Positions 38,431-49,600 of a stretch of DNA of 64,000 bases are shown here, piece after piece. The notes beneath the pieces are model-generated. The model saw nothing but the letters and a program-made list of their open reading frames with translations, made no database searches and was not told where the DNA came from. Where the stretch lies: assembly GCA_034231615.1 (NCBI GenBank), contig CM067318.1:32505723-32569722 (forward strand). The letters are read 5' to 3'. Position 1 is the first letter of the stretch; each line of letters starts with the position of its first letter. The DNA is from Meghimatium bilineatum. Lineage: Eukaryota; Mollusca; Gastropoda; Stylommatophora; Philomycidae. Both the position numbers and the translations under genes were made by a program.

Positions 38431-39544
38431 ATAATATGTGTTTCTTAAGATATGAATATAATTTCAAGGATTACAAAATAGAGTGAGAAACACTAGAATG
38501 AGTGTGAGCTCAATAGGAAATAAATATCGTCAAATCTGAGTATGTCAATTTTTTATCAAATGTAATGTATGTACCCAAAAAACATGTACTCACTAAAATA
38601 TTAACATTTTAGATTAAAATTGTGTACTTACCAGATATATATAAACAACCTTCCAGACAATTCCCAAAACATAAAGAATAGCATAGAATTTTAAATAAGC
38701 ATAACAACATTGAAAATCACTGCAACACAAAAATTATGGTTTTATTGATATGTCCTAAATAGGATATGCTACCAATCTTTTTTAATCTCAATATTATACC
38801 AATTTGCAGATCACATACAAACAATCTGTAGCAAATGAATTGTTGATCATTAATATTTGAAGCAATAAATTTATAAAACTATATTACATTATTCCTCCTG
38901 CAATTTCAATTACATTGACACATTCACATTGAACAGGTAGATCCCAGAACAAAACATGTTCTAGCTAAACAGGACAAATGAAAGAAATAAAGTGTTTTCT
39001 TGTCTGAAGCATTTTGTGTTTATTTTACAATGACAACAATGTACATATCAAACATACATACAAAAAAAGTTCACTTGTTTACAAGGATAGTAACAGAGTA
39101 ATAAATCACAAGTACTTAAGGAAGTTAAAACAAATAAAAATTTGCAAGTTTTAACACTAGATTTTAACTTAGTTGCACTGTTAATTTCTGATAACTTAAC
39201 TGTACTTTTTGTTAAAAAAAATAACTTAAGTATATCCTATATGCCCAGCTCTATGGCAGTGAGATCCAGCATGCTTCTGTGATGACCAAGTACCAGCAAT
39301 GACAAACTACTGAATGTAAACACTGTCAAGAAAATTATTCAGGCAAAAAATGCAGGGGGATCACTATATCCTGATTTTTTAAAAATATTTTGTCCAGGAT
39401 ATTCCTTTGAAATGTTGAATTTCTTGGCACTACTTATACCTTAAGTGAAGTGGCTTCAAATTTATAAAAAATTCCTTCATGTTAATGATGATAAAGGATG
39501 TGGTCAATTGTATATCTCAGCTGAAATACTACTGTATTTTGTCA

Positions 39545-39802
39545 GTTATCTTCATTTGTTCTAAAACTTCTGCAATTTGGCAGGATGTAGTCCATAGAAC
39601 AGACTGCATTATTAGCTGCAATATCTGGGCATTTTAGCACATCTGACTTCAGCAAAGCTTCTGGATCGTTTTGACCCTGGATTAGGATGGGACAGCCAAC
39701 TCCACCCCAAAACCATAATCATATTTTGTGGCATGTATGGCAGGAAATAGTGTCTATATTCTTTGCTCACCTTTTGAGCCCCATAACACACTGGCATGTC
39801 AG
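39545..39802 (-). repeat. SINE-A copy
   Basis: Tail-end CATTTGTTCTAAAACTTCTGCAATTTGGCAGGATGTAGTCC to head-end TGAGCCCCATAACACACTGG. Confidence 0.8.
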
Positions 39803-40069
39803 CTAGAATATCTCAATAGAGATGTATGAGTCGTTAACCTGACAAAGTTCAACACTGACCTCATGCCCCCAATTCAAAGTACCAGTTAGGCAATTCAGAA
39901 AAGAACAAGAATTTCAAATAATCCAGTGACAGCAAGTGGTAGATTACTTGGATGTTCTGCATGCTTGCACACATTAAAGAACCCCTGGCAGCTAAGAGAT
40001 AATGAAAGTAGGCTGAAAACTGTTTGTCTGCCAAAAAAATATATCCAGTTTGAAAACTCCAGGTGAGAA

Positions 40070-40150
40070 GCAGCAACATAGCAATTAGTGCATTAGCTTC
40101 GGAAGCATGTGGTTGAAGGCAATTTCTAGCTTCAGTCTCAGGAAATGAGT
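40070..40150 (+). repeat. tRNA-derived SINE fragment
   Basis: AGCAGCAACATAGCAATTAGTGC + ATTAGCTTCGGAAGCATGTG GTTGAAGGCAATTTC reads as a tRNA body with A box, an anticodon-arm-like TTCGGAA and a weak B box. It is too diverged to be a functional tRNA. Confidence 0.4.
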
Positions 40151-40332
40151 ATCAGAACACATCTGAGCGGGTAAAAACTGTTAGTTTGCTGTAGATCACA
40201 TTGCTCCAAGAGTTATGTTGGTCATAGAAAAATATACACCAAACACAGTATTCACATCTCAGCGTGTGGAACACAAGTTGTTTTTTAAAAATTGGTACAA
40301 ATAAGACATGATCAGCAGAAAAAAATAAACAT

Positions 40333-40435
40333 TGGAATCAGATGTATCAAACCAATGGCGCAAATAAAACTGGGACAAAGTGCATCTCAGTTCAGTGGAC
40401 TACATCACAGTGGAAATTGTTCGGGCTGCAGAAAA
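40333..40435 (+). repeat. SINE-B partial copy
   Basis: GGAATCAGATGTATCAAACCAATGGCGCAAATAAAACTGGG to GTGGAAATTGTTCGGGCTGCAG. Faces an opposite copy at 40530-40670. Confidence 0.65.
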
Positions 40436-40529
40436 AATTAATTTTAGCATTCATTTTTAACTCTCAGTGGACTATGGACATAACCAGCAAACAGGGAAAA
40501 ACAATAAATAGGCTGTCGATTGTCCACTA

Positions 40530-40670
40530 CGAGTTAAGGTTCCCTCTGGATCTCTCTTGTAGCAAAACAACAGTCCTACTAGATTTCCAGCAGGATATAA
40601 TCCAGAGAAAGTAGATGTAATGTGTTGCAGTTTTATTTGTGTCAATTAAAAAAACACACCAGACTTTGGC
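40530..40670 (-). repeat. SINE-B copy
   Basis: CCCTCTGGATCTCTCTTGTAGC, AACAGTCCTACTAGATTTCCAGCAGGATATAATCC and the TTTTATTTGTGTCAATT segment in reverse orientation. Confidence 0.75.
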
Positions 40671-41079
40671 AGTGCACATATTCAGTGTTTTAAAAATTAC
40701 ACTGAATAGCGGATGTCAGTATACAATATCACTAGCAGACCAGCCTGTGCATAGAATCATATTTATAAGCGCTGCTTACAAAACATGCTGGTGATTTTTA
40801 TCACCCATCCAAATCCAAATTGTGACAATGGTCATCATTGTTTGACCTTTTTTCTACTATCTGGGTACTATCGACTTGACCACAGATATATACACAGCTG
40901 TTATTAGTGTTTATATACCTCTGCTGAGATATTCCTGTATATGACACACAACTGAACAGACAAGCATCACAATTGACAAACAACGTTATCTGTTGACAGA
41001 GAAATTGATTTAATATACAAAAAATGATTGGCAATGGAAGCAGTAAACAAGTGACTCCCATTTTCCAACTTGTAGGTGT

Positions 41080-41347
41080 TTCTTTTGTGTTCATTACCAA
41101 ACATCTGCAGATTAACAGGATTAGTCCAGAGAACAGAATGTGCTGTATCATGGTTTATAACTGATGCAATATCTAAGCCTTTCTGCCTGACACATTTAAC
41201 TAGTATAGCTTCTGGGTCAATTTGACCCACATGGGGTAGAACAGCAAACTCCACCACATAATCTCCTTAGTTGCCTCTTACGATATTCATGGAAGATAAA
41301 CAGTATTGATATTCTTTACTCTCCTTTTGGGCCCGGCAACACAGAGG
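41080..41347 (-). repeat. SINE-A copy
   Basis: TTTGTGTTCATTACCAAACATCTGCAGATTAACAGG to CTCCTTTTGGGCCCGGCAACACAG; full length, moderately diverged. Confidence 0.85.
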
Positions 41348-41577
41348 TGGGTGCTAAAGTGGCCATCTGCAGTCAAGTCAATATAACCCATAATAGCAGC
41401 AAAATATGTCAAGCATTATTGACCTTGCCCCAATAATGATGTGAGATATCAAAGGTTAGCACATTGGGTGAGCTACGATGGCGAACAGGTTTTAATATGC
41501 ACTAGTTGGCCTTCCAGCTTTATGACTACAGGCATCCACATTCATTAGAATTGGTAAAACACTCAATGTATACACAT

Positions 41578-41735
41578 ACCACTGCTAAAGTCGGATGTGT
41601 CAGGCCATTTGCACAAATAAAACTGGGATAAAATACATCTCAGCTCAGTGAACTACATCACATATGAAATCTATTAGGGCTACTGTCCTGCTATAATAGA
41701 ACTCCAGTGATAAGTTTGAGAATGAATGCTTTAAA
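41578..41735 (+). repeat. SINE-B copy
   Basis: CTGCTAAAGTCGGATGTGTCAGGCC to GATAAGTTTGAGAATGAATGC. The preceding GAATTGGTAAAACACTCAATG at 41549 also occurs at 45212, so this copy may sit in a larger composite repeat. Confidence 0.75.
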
Positions 41736-42706
41736 AATATTAGTACTAAAACCACTTTGGTCACATTCATACAATGCTCATATTCTTTGATGTAGGTTCA
41801 CGCAAAACTGCAACACAAACAAAATTATCCATGACAAGTATGTCACATCCTAAACATTTCATTTGGAAATGTTATGTGGAGAAAAGACCAGCTTACTTAC
41901 AGTAATAACAAACACAGGCAGCAGAAAGTTCAAGACACCAGAAAGAACATCAGAAATCTTTAATATACAATAATACTTTCTATTGTCTGTTTTTACATCT
42001 CAAACACACTGTCACAGTGAGTAAAATGGATAGGAGACACATTCCGAAATGTTAAAAAATTAAGTTTTCAAAAATTGTATGAACACATGGTTTTTAAACC
42101 CCAATTTTTTTACAATTTATAATTAATATTTACCATTAATTCATATTTATTTCTTTACTTTCAACTATCACCATTTGTTCAATTACAACATTTTTCCAAT
42201 GGACATGTTTGACTCTTCTGACTTCAACTTTTGTTAATTTGTACAGCATCTGTTAACAGTACTTTCTTTAAAAATCCCTCACATAAATATATTATATTCT
42301 AACATGTTTCTAATCTTTTTTTTTTTAATGCTCCATAGCTGTCAATTTATTTTTCCATAAATCCATATTTTTAACAACTTATTTCCATATTTCAATAAAA
42401 ATGTCCGAATTTAGTGCAGACAAGTCAAAGTTTACTTAGAACAAGGTACTGCTGATCTGATGGTTTTATCATTAAGTTTGTTATATGCATCTTTGGAAAA
42501 AAAAATATGCTATTTTATATATCCTACCTGGTAACAGGTAGCAAGTTTTAAAAAACATGTCTTTCTTTAAAATGCTATACCTAACAATTATTAAAAGAAA
42601 ACATTGAAAAGACAGAGGATTTACTTCATTGTACCCAGTTTGCCCCATATGTAACAATTACTAGTTCAGAACTAGTAGTAGTCATTAATATAAGGCTGAT
42701 GAAATG

Positions 42707-42712
42707 TTTATT
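42707..42712 (-). terminator. Candidate polyadenylation signal for the SCAF1-like gene
   Basis: AATAAA on the minus strand, the first one about 330 bases past the stop codon at 43039. No transcript evidence is available here. Confidence 0.3.
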
Positions 42713-43038
42713 GACAACAAACAAATTTGTTGCCGTGCTTCCAGCACACGTCAGGTGATAGATGAATAAATAGGTTGATAACCTATATCCATAAAAGTGG
42801 CAGCACATTATGGTTACAAAATTGTGGCTCTTAGTAATAACAAAAACCATTCATTACAAAAATGATATAGCAGCTTTTTGTTTTTAAAGAAAAACATGAT
42901 TTTCATTCTTACAATTACTTCTCAAATACACATCAGTTGCAACTCAGATTAACTCATATAAAATTCTCATCAATCACCCAACAAAATGTTAATACAGCAT
43001 TTATGTACACAATTTAAAAATTGTCAATTCCACTTAAA

Positions 43039-43245
43039 TTATCTAGTGGCTTTTTTTGACCACTCTCCATTTTGTCTGACTGAAGTTGAGGCTGTATCCT
43101 TTGGAGCTTGTGCTTCCTTGGCTGCATGTTGCTTCTTCTTTTTGCTGCTACCAAGATCTTTCCCTTTTTTAATCTTGCCAACATATGCTTCGACGAGCTG
43201 TTGGATCTTTTGAGGATTTATGTTGCCACTTTTGCTATGACAAAC
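43039..43245 (-). CDS. SCAF1-like exon 4: end of CTD-binding domain and stop
   Basis: Acceptor CTTACAG at 43246. It encodes [20 protein letters not shown] and [10 protein letters not shown], a Lys-rich run (SSKKKKQ) and a short tail ending EWSKKATR before the stop. VCHSKSG-x-INP-x-K is the hallmark of the SCAF/PHRF1 C-terminus. Confidence 0.93.
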   Translation of the reverse strand, partial: VCHSKSGNINPQKIQQLVEAYVGKIKKGKDLGSSKKKKQHAAKEAQAPKDTASTSVRQNGEWSKKATR

Positions 43246-43628
43246 CTGTAAGCATATGTGTACAAATTCAAAACAAACCACAAGCAAATAATATATATTG
43301 ATTGAAAACAGGAAGATTTCAAACACATTTCTAAAAAGACATACAATAAATCTATATGTAAGGTATAGTCAACAATGAATATCATAATGAGCGGTAAATG
43401 TGTAAGTAATATAGAAATATTCATATATTTCTTATTTATAAAGGCAACATATATGGAAGAAGAGAACAAGAAAGCTGTGTTTGTTGTACTTCAGCACAGT
43501 ATAATTAGAGAAATAATAAGTTGGACAATGATTATGAAAATGATAAAATACTCCATTTTTAGCTGAGAGCAATTCATTTTTAGCACTCAATAGCCTTTAT
43601 ATTTTTTGTGTGTCCCTGCATGCGCGTT

Positions 43629-43691
<63 letters not shown>

Positions 43692-46600
43692 AAATAATCC
43701 TTTCAGATGTGAGCAGGTGTATCTTGACAGCCCATAGCTTTTCTAACAAAATACAGCTTCTCAGCTATGTAACTGAGTCTCTCATACGGTTGTCTCAAAG
43801 GTATATGGATGTGTGAGGATAATTTATGGATGTGTGAGGATAATTAATGAATTTATGTTTTGTCCCACAAAGGGAGGCATTTCAGTGTAGCAGTATCTCA
43901 TGTCCTGCCAGGAGAATAGAACAAACTTCTGGCTCAACTATCTCAGTATCCTTCCATCAGGTTTGTTGACCCATCCAGTGATGGCACATCTAGTATCCCC
44001 CACTACCTAGTTGTCTGTTACAAAAGGACAAAGGTGAAACGTCTGCATCTCTTTGTCATCCATGGGGATTATTTGATAGAAGATAAAAGTTAGCCTTTGA
44101 AACAAGATTTGATAATACATTTTTTCCGTGAGTTTATACTACAACTTTCCTTAGTCGCCTCCTACAACATGCATGGAAAGAAGACAGTGGCCCTATTCTT
44201 TTCATCCTGAAATGGAAGTTCAGGCTATGGTTGTCACACAGGTGTGTGTGTATATATACAACTATCTTTTGCTTGTGTTGTTAAAAAGTTCAGTTGGTGA
44301 CGTCTTTTTGTGCCACAGTGATAAATATATATATATATAATGTAGGGGGTCCGGGAGTCATAAATATTGTTTATAGGATTCCTTTCTAAGGTTAAAATGA
44401 TTGAGAAACACTGCCTAAGATATTACAACAAACCTTGGGGACAGCTTTCCTGAGTATTAGTTTGTACTGTTCCTTAGTTATTTTCTTAGAGCTGTAGAAT
44501 GGCTTGATTGCTAACTTGACTTCATCAATTACTCTCTCTTGCAAATGCAGTTTCTTCAGGTACTGCAAAAGAAAAATATTTTAATGCAGCTCAAGACAAA
44601 AGTGGGTTGATGCAGTTTTGCTAAGACATCACTGATTCAAAATAAATTATGCACACATTCATTAAACTATAGGCAGTTCAGTAACCTTCATGAAACTATA
44701 AAAGTAACCAGTAACAAAATCATCACATAGAATAAATTATTGTGTAAAGATGTAAAGTATTAGAGACTTCACAATACTCAGCTTGTGGACATCAGTGGTC
44801 AGGTTGATAGTGACAGTATCAAAATGTCAAGTTTTACTGTGGATAGCATTTAGATTGGCGACTAGCATGCAGTATAAGCACTGCTTATAAACAGGTCATG
44901 ACATATAGGTGATTAGTGGCATACTAACAATATGACTACAGACATCTAGTGTTCAGTGGCATTGATAAGGTTGAAAAGGTGAAGAGGACTGACTTAATTG
45001 TATGTAGATTACTTCATATGTACTCCATCCCTCTCAGCGAAGTGGTATACGACATGCCGAAAGTACCATTCATATCATATAACTCCATAACTTCAAGCTA
45101 CAATTTCTGAGCATCTCAGAAAAAATCCACTTAAACTTATTCAAACCTGAGACCTCATGAGCACAAAGCGAACATCTTATCCACCATGCCCAGGAGATTC
45201 CCAATTTCATTGAATTGGTAAAAACACTGAACATATCAGTTATCACCACCAAAGTCAGATTTGCTATATCTTCCACCCAAACATGCCCTGCCCCCAGCTT
45301 CAGCAGTATTCCTTCTCTCCCTATGTGCACACATTGTATTAAATTGTAGCATTATTTAACCTACACAAACTGCCATTTTGATTATTTCTGGCCACAAGTT
45401 TTGCAAGTGACAATTGCATTGACCATGCAAAAACTGTGCAAACCATAATGCACTTGTAATGAACCTGTGCATGATATCTAAGTTCACTCACATTCTGCTT
45501 ATTAGGAAGGCCCTGGATATTGTACAGTTCCAAGTATTTTAATAAAAGCAAACAGTACATTTAAGTATAAGAATATTAAATTAAATCTTGAGTATTATAT
45601 TATATTATATTAAAAATACAGAAAAACTACAAGTTGACAGTTATACATTCCCCAGTTCACTCAGCAAATAAATGGACATTTTCCTTCATTCTCAAATTTC
45701 TGCAGAATAGCAGGATGTACTCTGGAGAACAGAATGCATTGTCACGATTTACAGTTAGGCTGAAATACATGTGCATTTAGGCCTGACACATCCATCTTCA
45801 GCATGGCTTGAGTCACTGTGAAGCTATGAGATAGAACAGCCAACCCACCTCAAAACCCCTTAGTTGCCTCTTATGATAAACATGGAAGATAATACTAATA
45901 ATAAGACCCATAACCTGTGAGGGTTCTAGGGGTGCCACACTGGAGACAGCACAAAAAGTTCTCCAAGCATCTCTATTCTCAGCCATTTGGAGGAGTGTAG
46001 AAAAATCACACAAAGAAAACTACAAAGAAAACAATCCAGTTCTCTTTCCACTCAAAGATTGTACACTACTGCAATTATTTCTCTTCGACATTTAGGATTC
46101 TTTTGGTCTTGCTAGATCTTCAGGCCAAGACAAAGCTTAGTATTCTCCAGGTCAACGCGGCTACCCCAAAGTTTTTGCCTTCTTCTTTTTTCATTTGCTG
46201 AACTATTTCATTTGATATTAACACATGACCTGGACTCTGAGTCTACATATGCTGGGACAACTACTGGAATGGAGGGCGAGCACTTATGGGAATGCCCCAC
46301 GTACTGTGAAGCCAGTTTCTAATCAAGAATCATTTGCTGCACATTCACATCTGTCATTTTGTCTCTTCAATAAACTTGTGTCTTTTCTAGCTCATACAGG
46401 AGTCCATAGAGCTTTGATTCTAACTTTGTTTCTATGTGCCAGTATGTTTATCTCAGCATCTCATATTCATGACACTCTTTCATTATATGTTGTATATGTC
46501 TGTGTTGCCTAATCTCATGTACACATGACAAAGTTTTTGCCTCAGCTCATTCTGATGTGGCAATGTCTTGCCTCACAGTCCATTGAAGTCTTGTAGTATG

Positions 46601-49600
46601 TGTTCAGGGGTAATTTTTTCCATTTATTCTCAAACTCTTACTGGATCTCTCTTATAGCAGGACAATGCTTCTAATAAATTTCCAAGATGTAGTCCATAGC
46701 AGAGAAATGCGTTATGTCGCCATTTTATTTGTGCCAATGTCCCTGCACATCCAACTTCACCGTTTGGAGGGGGGGGGGATATATTCCTGTTCCACATGGA
46801 CAATCATTTATGTGAGCTGCTCTGATATGGTACAGGTTTCCCTGTAATATAGTCTGCAATAAAAAAGATGGTCTGTTGTTGCCCATGCAGTTGGGTGTAT
46901 AGGAGTTTCTGTTCAATATTCCACTGTGATGTATAATGGTTGCGGAAGTCACCTTAAGGTTTAAATGTTGAAATTTTCTTGTATACTGTTTTCTGCATTT
47001 TTTCATACCCATACCCTATAGTCTGATTGTGCATTCATTGTCAAGCAGATCGACCTTGTGTTTGAAGTGAGTACTATTGTTATACAGTTTTACAACAGTC
47101 TTATTATCAATTAAATGAAATCAGAGATAATTAACATTTAGGAAGCAATGAAGCTACAAAATGAAAATGAGCATGAATGATAGTAGGAAAAAGTTAAGGA
47201 CAGTCAAAATTTGTAATTGCCTTAATTATTCCTACCTTCTCTTTATTGGTGAGATCTACAGCTGAAGCAGGCACATCATCCTCATTAGCCTCCTGTTTTT
47301 TCTTTCTTCCTGGCTGAGATTTTGCTTTATCTTGTGATGAAGCAGTAGGACCTGCAGATGTCTGTGGTTTCGGTGTTAGCTTTTCTATAGCTTTACTTAA
47401 TGCCTTAAGATACATTGCTGGTTGGATCAAACCTTTAGCAGCGCCTGAGCCTGACTTGCTGTTGTCAACAGATGCTGTAGCCATTGTTACTCTAGAGTCA
47501 GCTCTTCTGCTCTTTCTTCGCCTGTCATCTCTCTCACTGTCAGATGAGTTGGGAGATGGAAGTTCAAGCTCACAATCATCTTCGCCTGGACTCATGTCCA
47601 TATCTACCACTTCAGTTGACTCTGACATTTCACCTGCACCCCGAGATGATCGCACAGAACCTACTGACACATTTGCAACTGAACTACTCACAAGTGGACC
47701 CTTTCCTGTAATTGTTGATTGAACAGTAGCTGTTGGAAGTGAATTTTTGAGCACCATAGATGCCTGGGAGGTGACAAGTTCATCCCTGTGAGCAGTCACT
47801 TTAGCTCTCTCCAGAGCAGGCAGCAGACTTGTTAGCTGAGCTAAAGGTGCCATGGCAGAGAGCGGAATTGGAGGTCGAACTGTATTTATTTGCTGAGGCA
47901 GGATCTCTCTTGGAGGTGGAGGGTGAGATAAGTGTGAAAGTGATGATCCAAACTGTAATGGTAGTCTGGAATTTTCTACTTGGAATATAGGACGGGTGTC
48001 TGGTGTGGGCAGGAGACCTCGCTGGGAAGGGGGGAAGGTAATAGGGGGACCAACATTTTGAGAAAGCATGTGTGAGTTTGGACCATTGGCAATAGGCCAA
48101 GGAGGAAATCTCTGAATTTGTCCAGGACCAGTGACAGAACCTCCTGGAAAAGGCAGTAATGATGACTGTTGCTGAAGTGCTTGTTGTGGTGATGGTTGCA
48201 GTTTAAATGGTGAAATGAGCAACTGCGGCATGGGGCCTCCAGGCATAGATGATGATTGAGAATGGGAAATTGTTTTGTTTGCATCCATTGCTGAGGGACC
48301 AGGGGGTGGGGTTGGTCGTCGTACTTCTGGCGGAGGATGGTCAGGAGGAACAGGCCCCTTCTCAGCAGATGGAAGTGCTGGGCTTCTACTGTCTGGTGTT
48401 GAAGGACTGCTTTCTTGCTCCTCTCCTTCTTCAGTGGGATGTGCAGGATCATAGTCTGATTCTTGCACCACCTTTTCATTCCAATGATGTCGGACTTCAT
48501 CACTACGTTCATCTCTTGTAGGCGTTGCATCACCTTCCTGTTCTTCATCATCATCCTCAGGTTCTGCTGGATTTATTTGAATCAGTGCACTGCTTCTAGA
48601 GTTTCTTGACAGTTCTGGTGGAGGTGGTATGCACTCACCATCAACTAACTTTGTGCTGTCATCTTCTGCATTGGCATGGGTGATGTCTACCCTGGATGGT
48701 GGGTCTTCTTCTTCATCAAGGTTGATTACAATCCTCTCCGGCTCTACTAGAATTACATCACTTGATGCGCCTTCATCAGAACTGTCATGATTTCTTAAAT
48801 TATGACGATGCCCACTACTCTTATGTCTAGCGGCACTGTCGCTGCTAGTTGATGATGAAGATGAGCTGTTTCTTCTTTCTCGTTCCCTCTGTTCCCTTCT
48901 ACGTCTGCGGTGACCACTGTCCCTGTCTTCTGATCCACTGTCCTCTTGAGTTTGAACATGCCGTCGTCTCCTATGACTTTCTTCTCTGTTCTCCTTGTTT
49001 GAGCCCGCCCTCTCTGATCTGTGACGTAGGCTTCTTGATCGAGAGTGTGATGCTCGTCTGACTCTCCTTTCAAATTCTCTCTCATTGCTTTTACCTCGAT
49101 GCCTACGTTTTGATCTCTCACGTTCTCTTTCTCTTTCCCGGTCTCTGTCACCTGATCGCTCTCGTGACTTTGATCTATGACGTCTGTGACGTGCTGTTCG
49201 ATCCCGTGACCTTGATCTGCGGAGTCTTTCTGCAATATCTGACCTATGCCTTTGCTCACGTGACCCACTTCTGGCACGATGTGCTCTTCTCTCTTCCATC
49301 TCTATTCTTCTACCTCTGTCTCTGTCCCACACTACTTCCCTTTCACGCTCACGTTCTCTCTCTCTTTCTCTGTCTCTCACTCTTAGTCGTTCCTTTTCTC
49401 TCTCACTCCGACTTCTTTCCCTCTCTCTTTCCCTGTCTCGTTCTCTGTCTCTTGGAGTAGCATGCCGCAGTTCTTTCTCACGTCGAATCTCTCGAACATC
49501 TCTCACCTCATGTTGTCTCCTATCCCTTGACTCATGCCCTCTTTCATCATGTTTCCTTCCCTTTCTGTGATCTGGTTCCTGAACATGAATCTCAAGATTT

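Noticed and set aside
43610-43816. Open frame over the TA microsatellite
   Set aside because: The YIYIYI run is just translated TA repeat.
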